DNA of 44,178 nt from a virus, in IMG/VR virus record IMGVR_UViG_3300023196_003765, positions 24,180 through 68,357 of that record; one strand, given 5' to 3'. Position 1 is the stretch's first letter, and each line of letters opens with the position of its first letter. The notes beneath the pieces were generated by a model. It worked only from the letters and a program-made list of their open reading frames with translations. It ran no database searches and had not been told where the DNA came from. Shown here in pieces: positions 1 to 12,500 of the stretch. A program made the translations under genes and the position numbers.

Positions 1-96
1 GAGGCGTCATCATCTAATGATCAAACATTAATAATTAAAATTCATTATGTTATTCCCAATTTAAACGTAATGGATTTGCTAGAATTTACTATTTAA
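1..96 (+). CDS. 3' end of an upstream gene, possibly gp25-like baseplate wedge protein (partial)
   Basis: Frame 1 is open from the first base and ends at TAA 94-96, giving the last 31 residues of a protein that starts outside the window. The peptide ends in a beta-strand-like stretch (IIKIHYVIPN, then LLEFTI), which resembles the C-terminal strand of GPW/gp25-family wedge proteins. In contractile tails that gene often sits directly before the gp6/J gene, and the next gene here is gp6-like. The gp25 identity rests on position and this short resemblance only. Confidence 0.45.
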   Translation, partial: EASSSNDQTLIIKIHYVIPNLNVMDLLEFTI

Positions 97-110
97 ATTG
101 AGGTTTTTTT

Positions 111-1913
111 ATGTCTATTTCCAAAAAACAGAAAAATTTATTACCAATAGATTACACTCATAGAGAATTTGAAACAATTCAAAATGATTTAATTAATATT
201 GCTGAACGGTTTTATCCTGACTCTTTTCAAGATTTTAGTGAAGCATCATTTGGCTCTTTAATGCTTGATGCTGTTGCTTATGTCGGAGACCAGTTGTCCT
301 TTTATCTGGATTACAATGTTAACGAATCGTTTTTAGATACAGCGTTCCAATTTTCTAATGTTGTCAGACATGGTCGTGCATTAGGTTATAAATTTCATGG
401 TCGTCCATCGACTTATGGTGAGGCGGCACTTTTCATTTTATGTCCCGCTAACAGCACAGGAATCGGTCCTGATAGAAACTACTTGCCAATGTTAAAAAGA
501 GGTAGTACGTTTGCAACTGAAAACAATCTTTCGTTTGTGTTAACACAAAATATAGATTTTAGTGATCCGAGAAATTTATTTGTTGCAGCCCGGGTCGATT
601 CAACAACGGGTGCTCCAACTTATTATGCTGTAAAAGCATTTGGCACAGTTGTATCAGGTCAATTTGGTTCTGAAAATGTTACCGTGTCTTCTTTTGAAAG
701 GTTTTTACGAATTGAATTAGAGACTCAAAACGTAGCCGAAATAATTTCAGTAGTCGATGCCGAGGGTAACGAATATTTTGAAGTAGATTATTTAGCTCAG
801 GATATGGTCTTCAAAGAAGTTATGAATCCTAATTTTAAAAACGACAATGTGCCATCAATTATAAAACCAACTCTTGTATCTAGAAAATTTACTACTGAAT
901 TTGACAGAGATAGGGCTTTTTTACAATTTGGTAGTGGCAAAATTGGTTCCTCTGGTGTGGTTGCAAACCCACAAAATGTAGCGATAAATGTATTTGGTAA
1001 AACATATGTCACAGACAGAACATTTGATCCTAGTAGGTTGTCCGAAAATGAAAGTTTTGGAATAGTGCCAACAAATACTACACTAACCGTAACTTACAGA
1101 ACCACTAATGGCACAAATTCAAATGTGGCAGTCGGAGGTTTGAGCAGAATTGTTTCTAGTAATTTGCAATTTTTAAATGAACAAGCTTTACTGGGAACTA
1201 AAATTTCTGCTGTACAAACATCACTAGAAGTAAATAATGAAAAACCAATAGTAGGCGACGTAAGTTATCCATCTACTAGTGAAATAAAGCAAAGAATATA
1301 CGATACATTTCCAACTCAAAATAGAGCAGTAACGCAAAGAGATTACGAAAATATTTGTTATAGGATGCCAGCTAAATTTGGTTCTATAAAAAGAATTTCA
1401 GTTCAAAAAGATCCAGATTCACAAAAAAGAAATTTAAATTTATATGTTATTTCCGAAAATACAGAAGGAAAATTAACTTCAACTAATAATACTATTAAAA
1501 ATAATTTAAAAACTTGGGTTAATCATTATAGAATGATTAATGACACTGTTGATATATTAGATCCATATGTTTTAAACTTTGGCATTGAATTTAATGTTAA
1601 ACCTCAGTTAGCCTCGGATAAATTTATAATTTTAGATAATTGCATTAATGCGCTTAAAGAACAATTTGAAAATCCATTTTTTATTGGAGAGCCATTGTTT
1701 ATTAGTGATATTTATAAATCTCTTAAAGATGTAGTCGGTGTTTTGGATGTCACAAAAGTAAAGATTTTTGTTAATAGTGGTGGCCAATATTCAAATTCAT
1801 CAATTAATATTGATGAAAACATGTCAGCAGATGGGACATATCTTATGGTTCCAAAAAATGCAATATTAGAAATAAAATTTCCCGAAGTAGATATAATAGG
1901 AAAGATTAGATAA
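111..1913 (+). CDS. Baseplate wedge protein, gp6/gpJ-like
   Basis: This 600-residue protein looks like the wedge subunit of a contractile-tail baseplate (T4 gp6, P2 gpJ family), which forms the ring that triggers sheath contraction. Near residues 402-417 it has the family's characteristic NRAVTQRDYENICY segment, followed by a beta-rich domain (GSIKRISV) and a C-terminal alpha/beta part. The N-terminus (DYTHREFETIQNDLI, then SFGSLMLDAVAYVGD) also matches the opening of gp6-like proteins in marine myoviruses. T4 gp6 is about 660 residues, so the length fits. TGAGG about 6 bases before the ATG serves as SD. The stop codon overlaps the next start (TAATGG). Family assignment is confident; the detailed role is taken from T4. 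Confidence 0.85.
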   Translation: MSISKKQKNLLPIDYTHREFETIQNDLINIAERFYPDSFQDFSEASFGSLMLDAVAYVGDQLSFYLDYNVNESFLDTAFQFSNVVRHGRALGYKFHGRPSTYGEAALFILCPANSTGIGPDRNYLPMLKRGSTFATENNLSFVLTQNIDFSDPRNLFVAARVDSTTGAPTYYAVKAFGTVVSGQFGSENVTVSSFERFLRIELETQNVAEIISVVDAEGNEYFEVDYLAQDMVFKEVMNPNFKNDNVPSIIKPTLVSRKFTTEFDRDRAFLQFGSGKIGSSGVVANPQNVAINVFGKTYVTDRTFDPSRLSENESFGIVPTNTTLTVTYRTTNGTNSNVAVGGLSRIVSSNLQFLNEQALLGTKISAVQTSLEVNNEKPIVGDVSYPSTSEIKQRIYDTFPTQNRAVTQRDYENICYRMPAKFGSIKRISVQKDPDSQKRNLNLYVISENTEGKLTSTNNTIKNNLKTWVNHYRMINDTVDILDPYVLNFGIEFNVKPQLASDKFIILDNCINALKEQFENPFFIGEPLFISDIYKSLKDVVGVLDVTKVKIFVNSGGQYSNSSINIDENMSADGTYLMVPKNAILEIKFPEVDIIGKIR

Positions 1914-3505
1914 TGGCCATAGTTAGATATACTGCTAGCGCAGACAACACCATAGTAAACGCTTTTAAACCCAATATGGTCACGCGTGCTACTGGTGCCA
2001 ATGCTGGCGCAGCAGATGTCTTAGAAGTGTACTCAGTGTATTCGAGAGCTTATGTTAGCAGCTCCGCGCGCCCAACTGGCTCGCAAGAACTATCAAGAGT
2101 ATTAATTCAGTTCCCAACTTATACTATTTCCGCCAACCGTACCGCGGGCACTATACCTGCTAGCGGCAGTGTTAAGTTTTATTTAAAACTTTATAATGCA
2201 GAAACTTCTAAAACCGTACCAACCAATTATTCTTTAAGTATTAAACCAATAGCGCAAAGTTGGCAAGAGGGAGATGGGTTAGATTTAGAAAATTATACTG
2301 ATGAGACAAGAGGAAACCGCGGTTCAAACTGGATGTCTGCATCCAACACATCAGCATGGACCTCATCAGTTGGTGGTGATTACTTAACCGCATCTGCTGA
2401 CCCTTTGTTCGTGAAAGACTTTGAAAATGGTTTAGAGAATTTAGAAGTAGATATTTCACCACTTGTTGAAGAATGGATTGCCGGCACAAAATCAAATTAT
2501 GGTATGGGGATTATGTTATCTTCTTCTTTCGAAGCGTTCAATTCTGCATCATCGAATGTGTATACAGGAAGCGCAATTGAAAGAACAGGTGGTGCTACAA
2601 AATCATATTATACAAAAAGATTTTTTGGCCGCGGCACTCAATATTTTTATAAACGTCCTGTAATCGAAGCTAGGTGGGATTCAACAAAGAGGGATGACCG
2701 CGGCGATTTTTATTATAGCAGCTCTCTTGCAAATGCTGAGGATAATCTAAACACACTGTATCTTTTTAATTATATACGCGGCCGACTTAGAAACATTCCA
2801 GCAGTTGGCACAACTGGTTCTATTATGGTAAGCTTGTATTCAGGCTCAAAAACTAACATAGAGCCCTCTGGTTCTAGGTTATTGCTACATAACGGTCTTT
2901 ACTCTGTAACAGGTGGTTATGTCTCTACTGGCGTTTATAGCTGTTCGGTAGCTATTACCTCCGCAGCTACACCCATAAAAAATCTTTACGATGTGTGGCA
3001 TAGCGGCTCGCATGGAGATGAACATGGTGGGCATGCTTATTCTTCAACTACAATAGAATTTTACACTGGGTCAATTAATCCTCAAAAGTTCTCTGCTTTT
3101 GGAGAAGCAAGAGAGCCAAGATACTTTATCAACATAACCAACCTTAAAAACAGTTACGCTGGTGGTGATAAAGCTAGATTCAATCTTTATGTAAGAAATA
3201 AAAATTGGTCTCCTACAATTTATTCAAAAGCAAAAGAAAATCCTGAACACTTACCAATTTTAAGTGCATCGTATAGAGTATTTAGAACGCTTGACGGTTT
3301 AGAAGTCGTATCACACAATACAGGAAGCGATTTCGCTACCGGCCTATCCTATGATATTTCAGGAAACTATTTTGATTTTGAAATGGATTTATTAGAGCCC
3401 GGCTATGAATATGCATTTAAATTTTCATTTTATGATGAAGAATTAAGTTCATGGAACGAAGAAGGCAAACCATTTAAATTTAGAGTTTTAGATTATGAGT
3501 ACTAA
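1913..3505 (+). CDS. Virion protein with DNRLRE-like N-terminal domain
   Basis: A 530-residue protein encoded between the gp6-like gene and the giant baseplate gene, so almost certainly part of the baseplate or an appendage. Residues 61-205 have the layout of a DNRLRE/carbohydrate-binding-like beta-sandwich: SRVLIQFPTYTIS, then AQSWQEGDG, a Trp/Ser-rich stretch at 140-150, and VDISPLVEEWIAGTKSNYGM at 179-198. Proteins with this fold usually sit at cell surfaces and bind glycans. The last 80 or so residues look like another beta-sandwich (FDFEMDLLEPGYEYAFKFSF). Its start overlaps the previous stop by one base, and its end overlaps the next gene by 11 bases, implying coupled translation. The glycan-binding role is inferred; it could equally be a purely structural connector. 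Confidence 0.6.
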   Translation: MAIVRYTASADNTIVNAFKPNMVTRATGANAGAADVLEVYSVYSRAYVSSSARPTGSQELSRVLIQFPTYTISANRTAGTIPASGSVKFYLKLYNAETSKTVPTNYSLSIKPIAQSWQEGDGLDLENYTDETRGNRGSNWMSASNTSAWTSSVGGDYLTASADPLFVKDFENGLENLEVDISPLVEEWIAGTKSNYGMGIMLSSSFEAFNSASSNVYTGSAIERTGGATKSYYTKRFFGRGTQYFYKRPVIEARWDSTKRDDRGDFYYSSSLANAEDNLNTLYLFNYIRGRLRNIPAVGTTGSIMVSLYSGSKTNIEPSGSRLLLHNGLYSVTGGYVSTGVYSCSVAITSAATPIKNLYDVWHSGSHGDEHGGHAYSSTTIEFYTGSINPQKFSAFGEAREPRYFINITNLKNSYAGGDKARFNLYVRNKNWSPTIYSKAKENPEHLPILSASYRVFRTLDGLEVVSHNTGSDFATGLSYDISGNYFDFEMDLLEPGYEYAFKFSFYDEELSSWNEEGKPFKFRVLDYEY

Positions 3506-6500
3506 GGATTTATTTGATAGAAATTATCTAAAAGATAAAACAGAAAAAGACGCATTTAAGGAAGTTGAATCAGCCAAAAATGTAAATGAAATAAAAAAGA
3601 AACAAGACACGTTCATTCCGCAAATTGACTATTCTAATCCGAGAACGTTTTCTAAATATGGTTCTGCTGTATTGTATTATAAAAGTGCAATTGACAGGAT
3701 TTCTAATTATTACCCTTATGATGGTTCATCAGCAGAGGTCACCAAATTTTATAATGATTTATTAGGTGTAGATAAATATATACTTGACAATAGATACCCC
3801 AGAAGTACAGGGTATGCAATATTTTCACCAGATTCTTATCTTTTTTCAACAGTTACCAATGGCTATGCAGTCCCTGCAACAAGCGATCACCAACACATTA
3901 CTTTTAATGGTGGCCCTAATGTATTAAATGAAACAGAAGAGCTTAAAAAATTAGTACCTAATAGTGAAAATAATAAATTTCAATTTAACAATGTTTATAA
4001 TGAAGATGGATTCAATAATTTATATTTAAATGAAGGTCTCCCATCAACTTATGGAAAAGGCACCCGAGCTTCAAATTTAAGAGCAAATTTTGATGATGGT
4101 GTGACTGTTGAATGTTGGATTCACACTGGTTCTCTTACACCAATTACTGAAAATGTTTCTAAGCAAGTAATATTTGACTGGTGGAACCAAGAAGAAACTT
4201 CAAGCGCCGGATACGGTAGAATTACTCTGGAATTAACTTCTTCCCACGCCGCCCGCGGCGATCAACAAAAGCCGCTTATATTGACAGTGCAATCAGGCGC
4301 ACATACAACACAAGACTTTCTTGCTTTGGGTCACGACATTGACCGCGGTACAGCATTGTCTGATTGGACTCATCTGGCTGTACAAATACAAAACACTGGC
4401 TCCTCTGGTTCTTATGACTTAGTGTCTCGCCTGTTTGTCAATGGAGAGCTAAATGATACCGCAGTCAGAGGTGCTTACAATTTAACTTCTTCAACAGGCG
4501 CCCGCGCATGGCCATTTGCTAGTGATAACCATTATTCAAGTTCGGCAGCACTACAAGGGTGGTGGCGTTTAAACGGTGGTGATGATCGATTCACAGTCGC
4601 AAAACCATTTATTTTAGATCATAGCCAAAACTTATTTACTGGTTCTGTTAACAGTCCCTTGCTAACTGGTTCTGCTCTTATAAGTCTGCTTGGCGGTGCA
4701 GTGATGCCGGCCGGAGCTATATATCCGGCAAGGTATATTCAAGGTGATCGAGGTAGTCGTCTTTTTAATAGTGGTACAGCTCATGTAAATATCGGCATGC
4801 CCGAACGTTGGCAAAGTCTTTTTGGTCGACCAATGTACGGTGGTACAGAAAAATTTACAATCGCTAGCTGGGTTAATAAAACCGGTGACGGCGGCTTCAA
4901 TGCTCCTATGGGTGGAGAAGCAGCCGGCTACGGACATATAATAAGCTTTTCCGAAGGCGCCGCCGGCGCGGTAGGAGTTTACACAGATCCATCCGAAAGA
5001 ATTTACATATATGTAAATTGGGATAGTGGCACAAACTACGGTACCGCAACCCAAATTACGTATCGAACAGATACTAGTGCTTTTAGTCTAAGTACTTGGA
5101 GCCATATCGCCATCGCATTTGACGCTACTGATCCTAGCAACCTTCCTGTTATATACGTCAACGGAAAAGCTCAAAGTGTATCTGTATATAGCGGTGGAAC
5201 TGCATCCGGAAGATTTTGGGGCCCCGGAACTGTGAAAGCCCCGGCGCTCGCCGCTGAGCAGTGTTATATTGGCAATCTAATGGATCCTGGATTTACCGGC
5301 GATGCTCGATTCAAAGCTAACTGGCAAGGCTATTTAGCTGATATTGGTATTTGGAATTCGGTTTTGTCAGCCGCAGAAGTCGAATCGATTTATAGTGCTT
5401 ATTTGATTAGAATAGACGACGAAAGAGTGCGCACAGTTAATGAATTAAACGCAAAAGGAGCGAAAGGTCGCCTTGGTGCTCTTCAAGCCGCCCAAGCCGG
5501 CTTAACGGCTGGTGCTGGTGCTGGTAAACTAAGTGGATCCGTGGATGAATTTAGATATTGGAAAGTTAGCAGAACAGCGGAAGAAATAGGTAGACACTGG
5601 TTCACCAATATTCATGGTGGTACAAATACAGATATTTCAAATACTACATTGGGAATGTACTATAAGTTTAACGAAGGTATCACAACAACATCCAGCGTCG
5701 ATAGTACAGTTTTGGATTATGGTGGTCGACTTTGCAATGGTACATGGACAGGTTATTCAGCTAATTCTAGAAATACTGGATCTGCAATTGTGTCAGCATC
5801 AGCTGCTGCCGTAGAATATAGAGATCCGATTATATATTCTGATCATAAAAGTGTTGTTGCATTACAAAAGGAACTACAAAGTTCTGGTTCGTTTTACGAT
5901 AGACAAAACAATGGTATGTTTTTAAAAACTATACCATCTTGGGTTTATGAAGACTTAAATGAAGATGGCGAAAGTGATTTAGAAAAGCTATCACACGTTA
6001 TAGGTGCATATTTTGATAAATTATATTTACAAATTCAAGCAGTACCAAGTTTTAGGCACGCTCAATATACTAGTGCTTCGCATAAACCATTTCCGTTTTC
6101 TCAACATTTACCACAATCTTTGGGTTTAACCACTCCACAATTGTTTGTGGATTCAGAGCTTTTAGAAAGATTCTATAATAGAACAGACAAAAGTTTATTT
6201 GAAAATGATCTAAACGAAACAAAAAACTTAATCTATCAAAACTTATACAATAACTTAGCTTCAATATACAAAGCAAAAGGTACAGAAAAAGCAATTAGAA
6301 ATGTTTTAAGATGCTTTAATATCAACGATAATTTAATTTACGTAAACGCATATTCAAATAATCAAACTTTTGAACTTAGAAGCAACACGAAACAAACACA
6401 AAAGAAACGCAAATTTTTAAATTTACATAATACAGGTACTTTGCAATCGGTTGTCTACTTAGCAAATCCACATAGCGATTTTAATAAAAGAGGTTATATT

Positions 6501-9500
6501 TCAGCTTCTGCTCCTTCGGCTTCTGTAACGATGCCATTGGCTGAATTTAATGCATATACAGCACTTCATCCTCACGGCCCAGAAGACAAATATGGATTCA
6601 CTATGGAAGCTAATGTCAACTTCCCAAGATTTAATGATGAATTTGACCCAAGACATAGTTTTATAACTTCATCTTTATTTGGTATGACCACGGTGTGGAC
6701 CGCATCAACAGCACACACAACGTTCTTATCAAGTTCACAAGACGTGGCCAACTTTCAAGTTTTAGCAATTAGGGATAAGCCCGGATCCAAAAACATTTAT
6801 TTTAGATTGTCATCATCTTATGACCCCTACTTGTTATCAGAGTTAACAACAAGCAACTATTACGATGTCTATGATAATGAAAACTGGAATTTATCGGTTG
6901 CAGTTAGGCCTAAAAAATATCCATACGCCGCCGATCTTATTTCTGGTTCGGGAGTTCCAACTAGTTTTAGTAGTAAAGCAGATGGTTATGATGTAATTTT
7001 CAGAGGCTACAATAATACACTAGGCACCATTACAAACAAGTTTGAGTTAACAAGCTCGTTGCTTAAAAGCGAAGGTTCTGACATTCTTAATGCGTGGAAA
7101 AGACCATATGTCGGTGCCCTCAATCTCAACTTAACTGGGGCTTCTGTACACAAAAGTGATATTTTAGTCAATGATGTTAAATACTGGACTGCCTTTGTTG
7201 ATGACATAACATTACAAAAACACACGGTCGACAGAGAAAACTTTGGACTGTCCGCATCATATCAAAATATATCCCCGCTTGATAGCCTAAGCAAATATCA
7301 TGATATTTATAGAGCTAATTCATTATTATTGAATTGGCAGTTTTCCGATGTGACGGCATCCGACGCGGCTGGAAATTTTGATATAACAGATTTTAGCTCC
7401 GGATCTGCATTCGAAAGAGATAATTTTGGATGGATAGGAGAGAAAACAGGCTTTCTTCATGCTGGATATGCAAATTTATTTCCTGTTTCAAACACCAATG
7501 TTATAGAAAATAAATTAGTAAATGAACACAAGTTTATGAATCCAGAGCTTTTAAGATCTTCCGACATGGTACAGATCTTATCAGAAGATGATGAGCTTTA
7601 TGGCGTCTTTGATGAGGTGCCAAATTATATATACACAGTAGAAAAAAGTTTATACGGAGCAGTAAATGAAGAAATTTTAGACTTCTTTGCTGGTGTTATA
7701 GACTTTCACAATATAATCGGTGAGCCGGTACACAGATATCGACAAGAATATAAGCCTTTAAATACATTAGTACAGATATTTTTTGAGAAATTCCGAGAAA
7801 TAACCACTGTTGAAAGATACACTGAATATTATAAATGGTTTGATGATTCTCTGACAAATATTATAAGCCAATTAATTCCAGCGTCTTCTGATTTTGTTGA
7901 AGACGTACAAAATATTGTCGAAAGTCATATATTAGAAAGGGCTAAATATCAAACAAAATACCCGACATTAGATTTTGCCGGTTCAGATCCAGAAGGTGAA
8001 ATTGAAACAATTAGTGAATTATTGTTAGACTATGTTGGTGCAATGTATGGAGGCTTAGAAGCTTCACCTCGACCAGAAAATGCTCACAGAGAATTTTGGT
8101 TAAAACGAGCATTACCCGGTTCATCAAGTTTGGGTTTTGATTATGAAATTGCTACTGATAATGCTGCTGTTTTTGGCGGCGGCGGTCCAGTTGACAATAA
8201 GCGAAGAGATCTCAGAACCGCAGCATGGAGAAAACCTACGGGCTCGTATACTTCACCTGTGCTAGTAAAGACAGAAGATGGTAAAGCTACATTAAGATAT
8301 ACACCAACTCGCGCAATGCATACCCCAACAACATTATATGCATCAGAGGTTCAAAATAGAGTAATTAAAGGCGGAGTAAACTTTACAGATCATAAAGATA
8401 TTCATTACACTCATACATCTTTGTATCCAGCCGGACCAATTTTTTCTCCTAGTGGTGGTGTTTTCCTTCCACAAAACGTTTTGTATGCAAGAACAAAAGA
8501 TTTTGAAGCAACTTCTTCTGATTCGCAATGGCGGGATGAAGGTGGTTCTCGATGGCGCGTTGGTCACGGTAAAACCTCTATTCGTGGAGAAGAAAAACTA
8601 ACTTCCAAACAGAAGCTGTACGGTAATGTTTATCAAGGCCGCGATTTTGATGGGGGCTATAATTATACTAACAATAAAACTAGTTTTGCGTTTCCGTTTA
8701 ATATTATAAGCGCCTCAATAACAGGCGGTGTAGATAATTGGATTTCAAATAGAGTGGGCAACGGTATAACAATAACCAATGTCCACAATGATGTATATGG
8801 TCCAGATATGGAAATTCCATTACAAGGTCCGTTTACTGAAAAATATGTTGGTGGTCATCAATCGAGACATATTAAAATTAATACTGGATCTGATAATTAT
8901 ACAAATCGCCCAGAAGCATGGAAAATATTACTCGGTCAGTGTATTGATGCTACCGAAGCAGATCACTACTCAGATAATTCAATTCCATATGGTTCTATTC
9001 CTGCTTCCGGTTCAATTGGAATGGCCTCAGCGGACTACCCTTGGCCAGAAGCAAATGAAGTCAGTGGAACTCCTTACCCAATGACTGCTTCTCAAAAAGC
9101 GACATATTACAGAGGGATGATGGCAAAACGTCCTGTTAATATTCGTAATATATTAATGAAAACAGGTTCTTCAACAGTAATTGGCAACTTTCAAAATAAC
9201 TATGAAGTCATCCATTCAGTTGGAGCGTTTGAAAATCCAAGAAACTTTGTAGATCAACAACCAGTATTACCAAGTAATGTTTTCCAAGAGCGCGCAATTA
9301 ATGCTACGCAAGTAAGAACATTGCTGGGTATTCGTAGAGGTGATGACGGCCATTTTAATTGGGTAGATGAATATAATGTTGGATATCTCACTGCTGCTAA
9401 CGGTGGCTTAGCAGTGTCAGATCATTATCGTGGGAACCCTCATCCCGGAAACAAAAGTATTATTACTAGTAGATTTTCTGCAATAGGAGCCATCGAGGTT

Positions 9501-12500
9501 GCCGCGGCAGGGTACAAAGATATTAGGTCTAATGAATATTCTGTTTATAACGCGTTAAATAATAGATATCAAACAGTTATTAAAAAATACCAAGGCCCTT
9601 CTGGTACGTGGGATGAGCCCACTGCTGGGGCTTATGGTAGACTGACTGGAACAACTGCTATTAGAGTATCTGATATACACGGCAAGCCTTATGGTTATGT
9701 TTCGCACTTGGCTAGACATACTGCGAGATTCGGCAGAGATTCACTTTTTATGACCCAATCTGGCAAACTCCCGGGCTCCAATGACAATGTATTTAGCGAA
9801 TTGCCGGGCTTCCACAAAATTCACAGAAACAGACGGCGTGTAATTGTCTCCACAAATGAGGCTAATACTGCATTTGCAACTAGTTCTAAATTCGACAACT
9901 TTTTTATTCAACATCCAATCCCAAGATCAACACAACAATACTTGTGGATAACAAGGTCGTTAAAGTCCAACAATGAGATATATGGATTTGTACCATCGAG
10001 CTTCCTTGTCAGTAAATCATCTGGTTTTGATAGCGCCTATGATTTTGTGAGCGCTAGCGATATTGTTTCTTCTAATTCAATTGGCTATATACAATCTACA
10101 AATAATTTAAATCTGCTGGTTTACGAGCCGATAGACTCAGGTTCTAGAACAATTGGCACGAGTTCTAATACAAGCGGTTCTTCTCGTTATTTACTTACTA
10201 AAAGTACGCCAAATCCAGAAGTTGACCACTTCAATCTTCTGAACACAAAACGTGGATACATTTATGGTTATGGTGGTGGGCCATCATTTGCAAGAAACCC
10301 ATACAACCCGTTACTGAGAGATCAAAAAACAAGAAACAAAATTTCAGTCTTATTGCGCCACCATCATGAAGAATTTTCTATGAAACCAGTTTCAATGAAA
10401 GGTCGACCAGTATTTGTTAATATGGATCACGTCGTAAGCAGGTGGGATTCAAGATTGGGGATGGAAAAATCACTCGATAATACGACGCTTAGAACAAGCC
10501 ACAACAATGAACTTATATTATTTAATGATAGAAAGTTAAATGATTGGGTAAACATAATTCCTGCTCTTGACAACCAAGTGACTCCCTTTGAACATCTAGT
10601 AGCAATGAAAGATCGTAGAGGAATTAATCTACACTATATTGTTTATACTGAAAACGTGCTCCCAAGTACAAGAATGGAATTTTTATCAAGATCTACCACA
10701 AGAGTAGGATATGACAATCAATTTTGGAGAGATAGTGTTGATGAGAGAATCGCGCAAGGAATATATTTTACAGGACAAAGAACAATAGATGCTATCGCCG
10801 GAACCTTGTTTGGGAGACCAATTGATTCTTGGCAGCCGGCCGTCAATTCTCAGGGGCTCTTTAATTCTATTAATCCTTTTTCTGGTAGCAGCAAGGGAAC
10901 CCTATCAATAGGATACCCCCTATTAGCTACGGGTGTTGGCTCAAACAGGCCTACAATGCTCCAAAACGGATTAACACAAAGTATATGGCCCCTTGATGCC
11001 CCGGGTAATTTCCTGACGCGCACAGAGCCTCCTATGATTACTAGATGGGTTCACGCTTCGGAGTCTGCTCACAATCCAACAAATACATATTCTTGGGCTA
11101 GTCTGGTAAACTCAAATTCTGCCGGCGAGTTACAAAACACATACTCCCTGTATCATCAAATACTTAGTAGCAGCGGAGGTTTGTCAGACACGTTTACGAA
11201 CGGCCCGATACCATCTGCTAGTTTAGAATATCAAAATCTAGCACTTTGCATAAGAAATGGCGCTGTTTATGCTAGAAAACATATGTTAAATTCCCCTCTT
11301 TCGGTTAATTCTCCTAATTCAATTCCTGTTTTATCTGATACACCGCCATTTAACACAACAGGATCTGCTAAAAGAACTGGTGGTCGCCCGGGCACCGAAG
11401 CTAACAACACGGCACTTGGGTACGCGAATATAAAAACTGGATCGGGTGAGGCACTTTGGGATGCGCCGACAACTGCTGGGTATCTAACAAAATCAGCCAC
11501 TGGTCCCTTGAACTTTATATCTGCACCATCCAAACCGTGGTACAATGATTATGACGAATTCCGCTACGATATTAAAACAGTTGCAAAAGGATTTGCAGTA
11601 ATACCGGAATTTAGAATATCTGAACACATTGAAGACTATGCAAAACTGGGGCCCCTTGAAGCAGAAGATTTTGATACTTTTGAAATCCCCGGTACTAATT
11701 TAAGCAGCTCGCAGTCATCTTTCTATAAAGATTATGCAAACACAGACTTTCTTAAAGAATTTTTCGATGTTAAACAAATGTCTGACTTAAATGGTAAAGA
11801 ACTGGCTTTGACATGCATGGCTACTCTTAAATTTAATCCTTACAAAGGATTTTATCCAGTACAAAGAACCCTTGATCTGGTAAGTCAATTTTCTAGATCA
11901 TTTTCAGAAGGATTTTCAGTTTCAAGTATAAACGAAGATGGAAAGAGAGTTTCTACTACTAGTAATATTCTTTCAAGCTACGGTTATATGAGACCGTTGT
12001 ACCAGCCTTTGTTTGCTCCCGGTATTTTATATAATTCGATTAAATCAGGTATGGCTGTTGATTACCCAGTTGTTCTTAATGGCTCTAAGGTCAGGTTTAT
12101 GCAAATAACTGGTTCTCCGAATGCTAATAATGAATATCCTGAGAATTGGTTACTGGCTACACGTATTAATACTTCCAGTGTTTATGCGGGTTCTCAAATT
12201 GCGACCCCCGCCGATCCAGCTAGAAATTATGTTAGTGGTGCACTATGGGACTTACGAGTGCCCTTTGAAGCAATCATTGATCCATCAAAAGATCTTAAAA
12301 GCGTGTATATCCCTGATTTAGAACCTAATCCTTCGGCTAGTCTAAGATTATCGCTTAGTGCAGCATTTACACAAGATCCCGGAGATAATTTATACACGTT
12401 AATGGCTTCTAATTTCTTTTCAGAAGTAGGTAGGTTTTTCTTAAAAGGTGGCCAATATACTCAATTACGTTCAAGTGGTCTTTCTCTCAAAGATGTTAAA

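Noticed and set aside
4662-5054. A 130-codon open frame on the minus strand.
   Set aside because: It lies wholly inside the giant baseplate gene, has no SD, and its translation is low-complexity and Cys-rich, as antisense shadows are.
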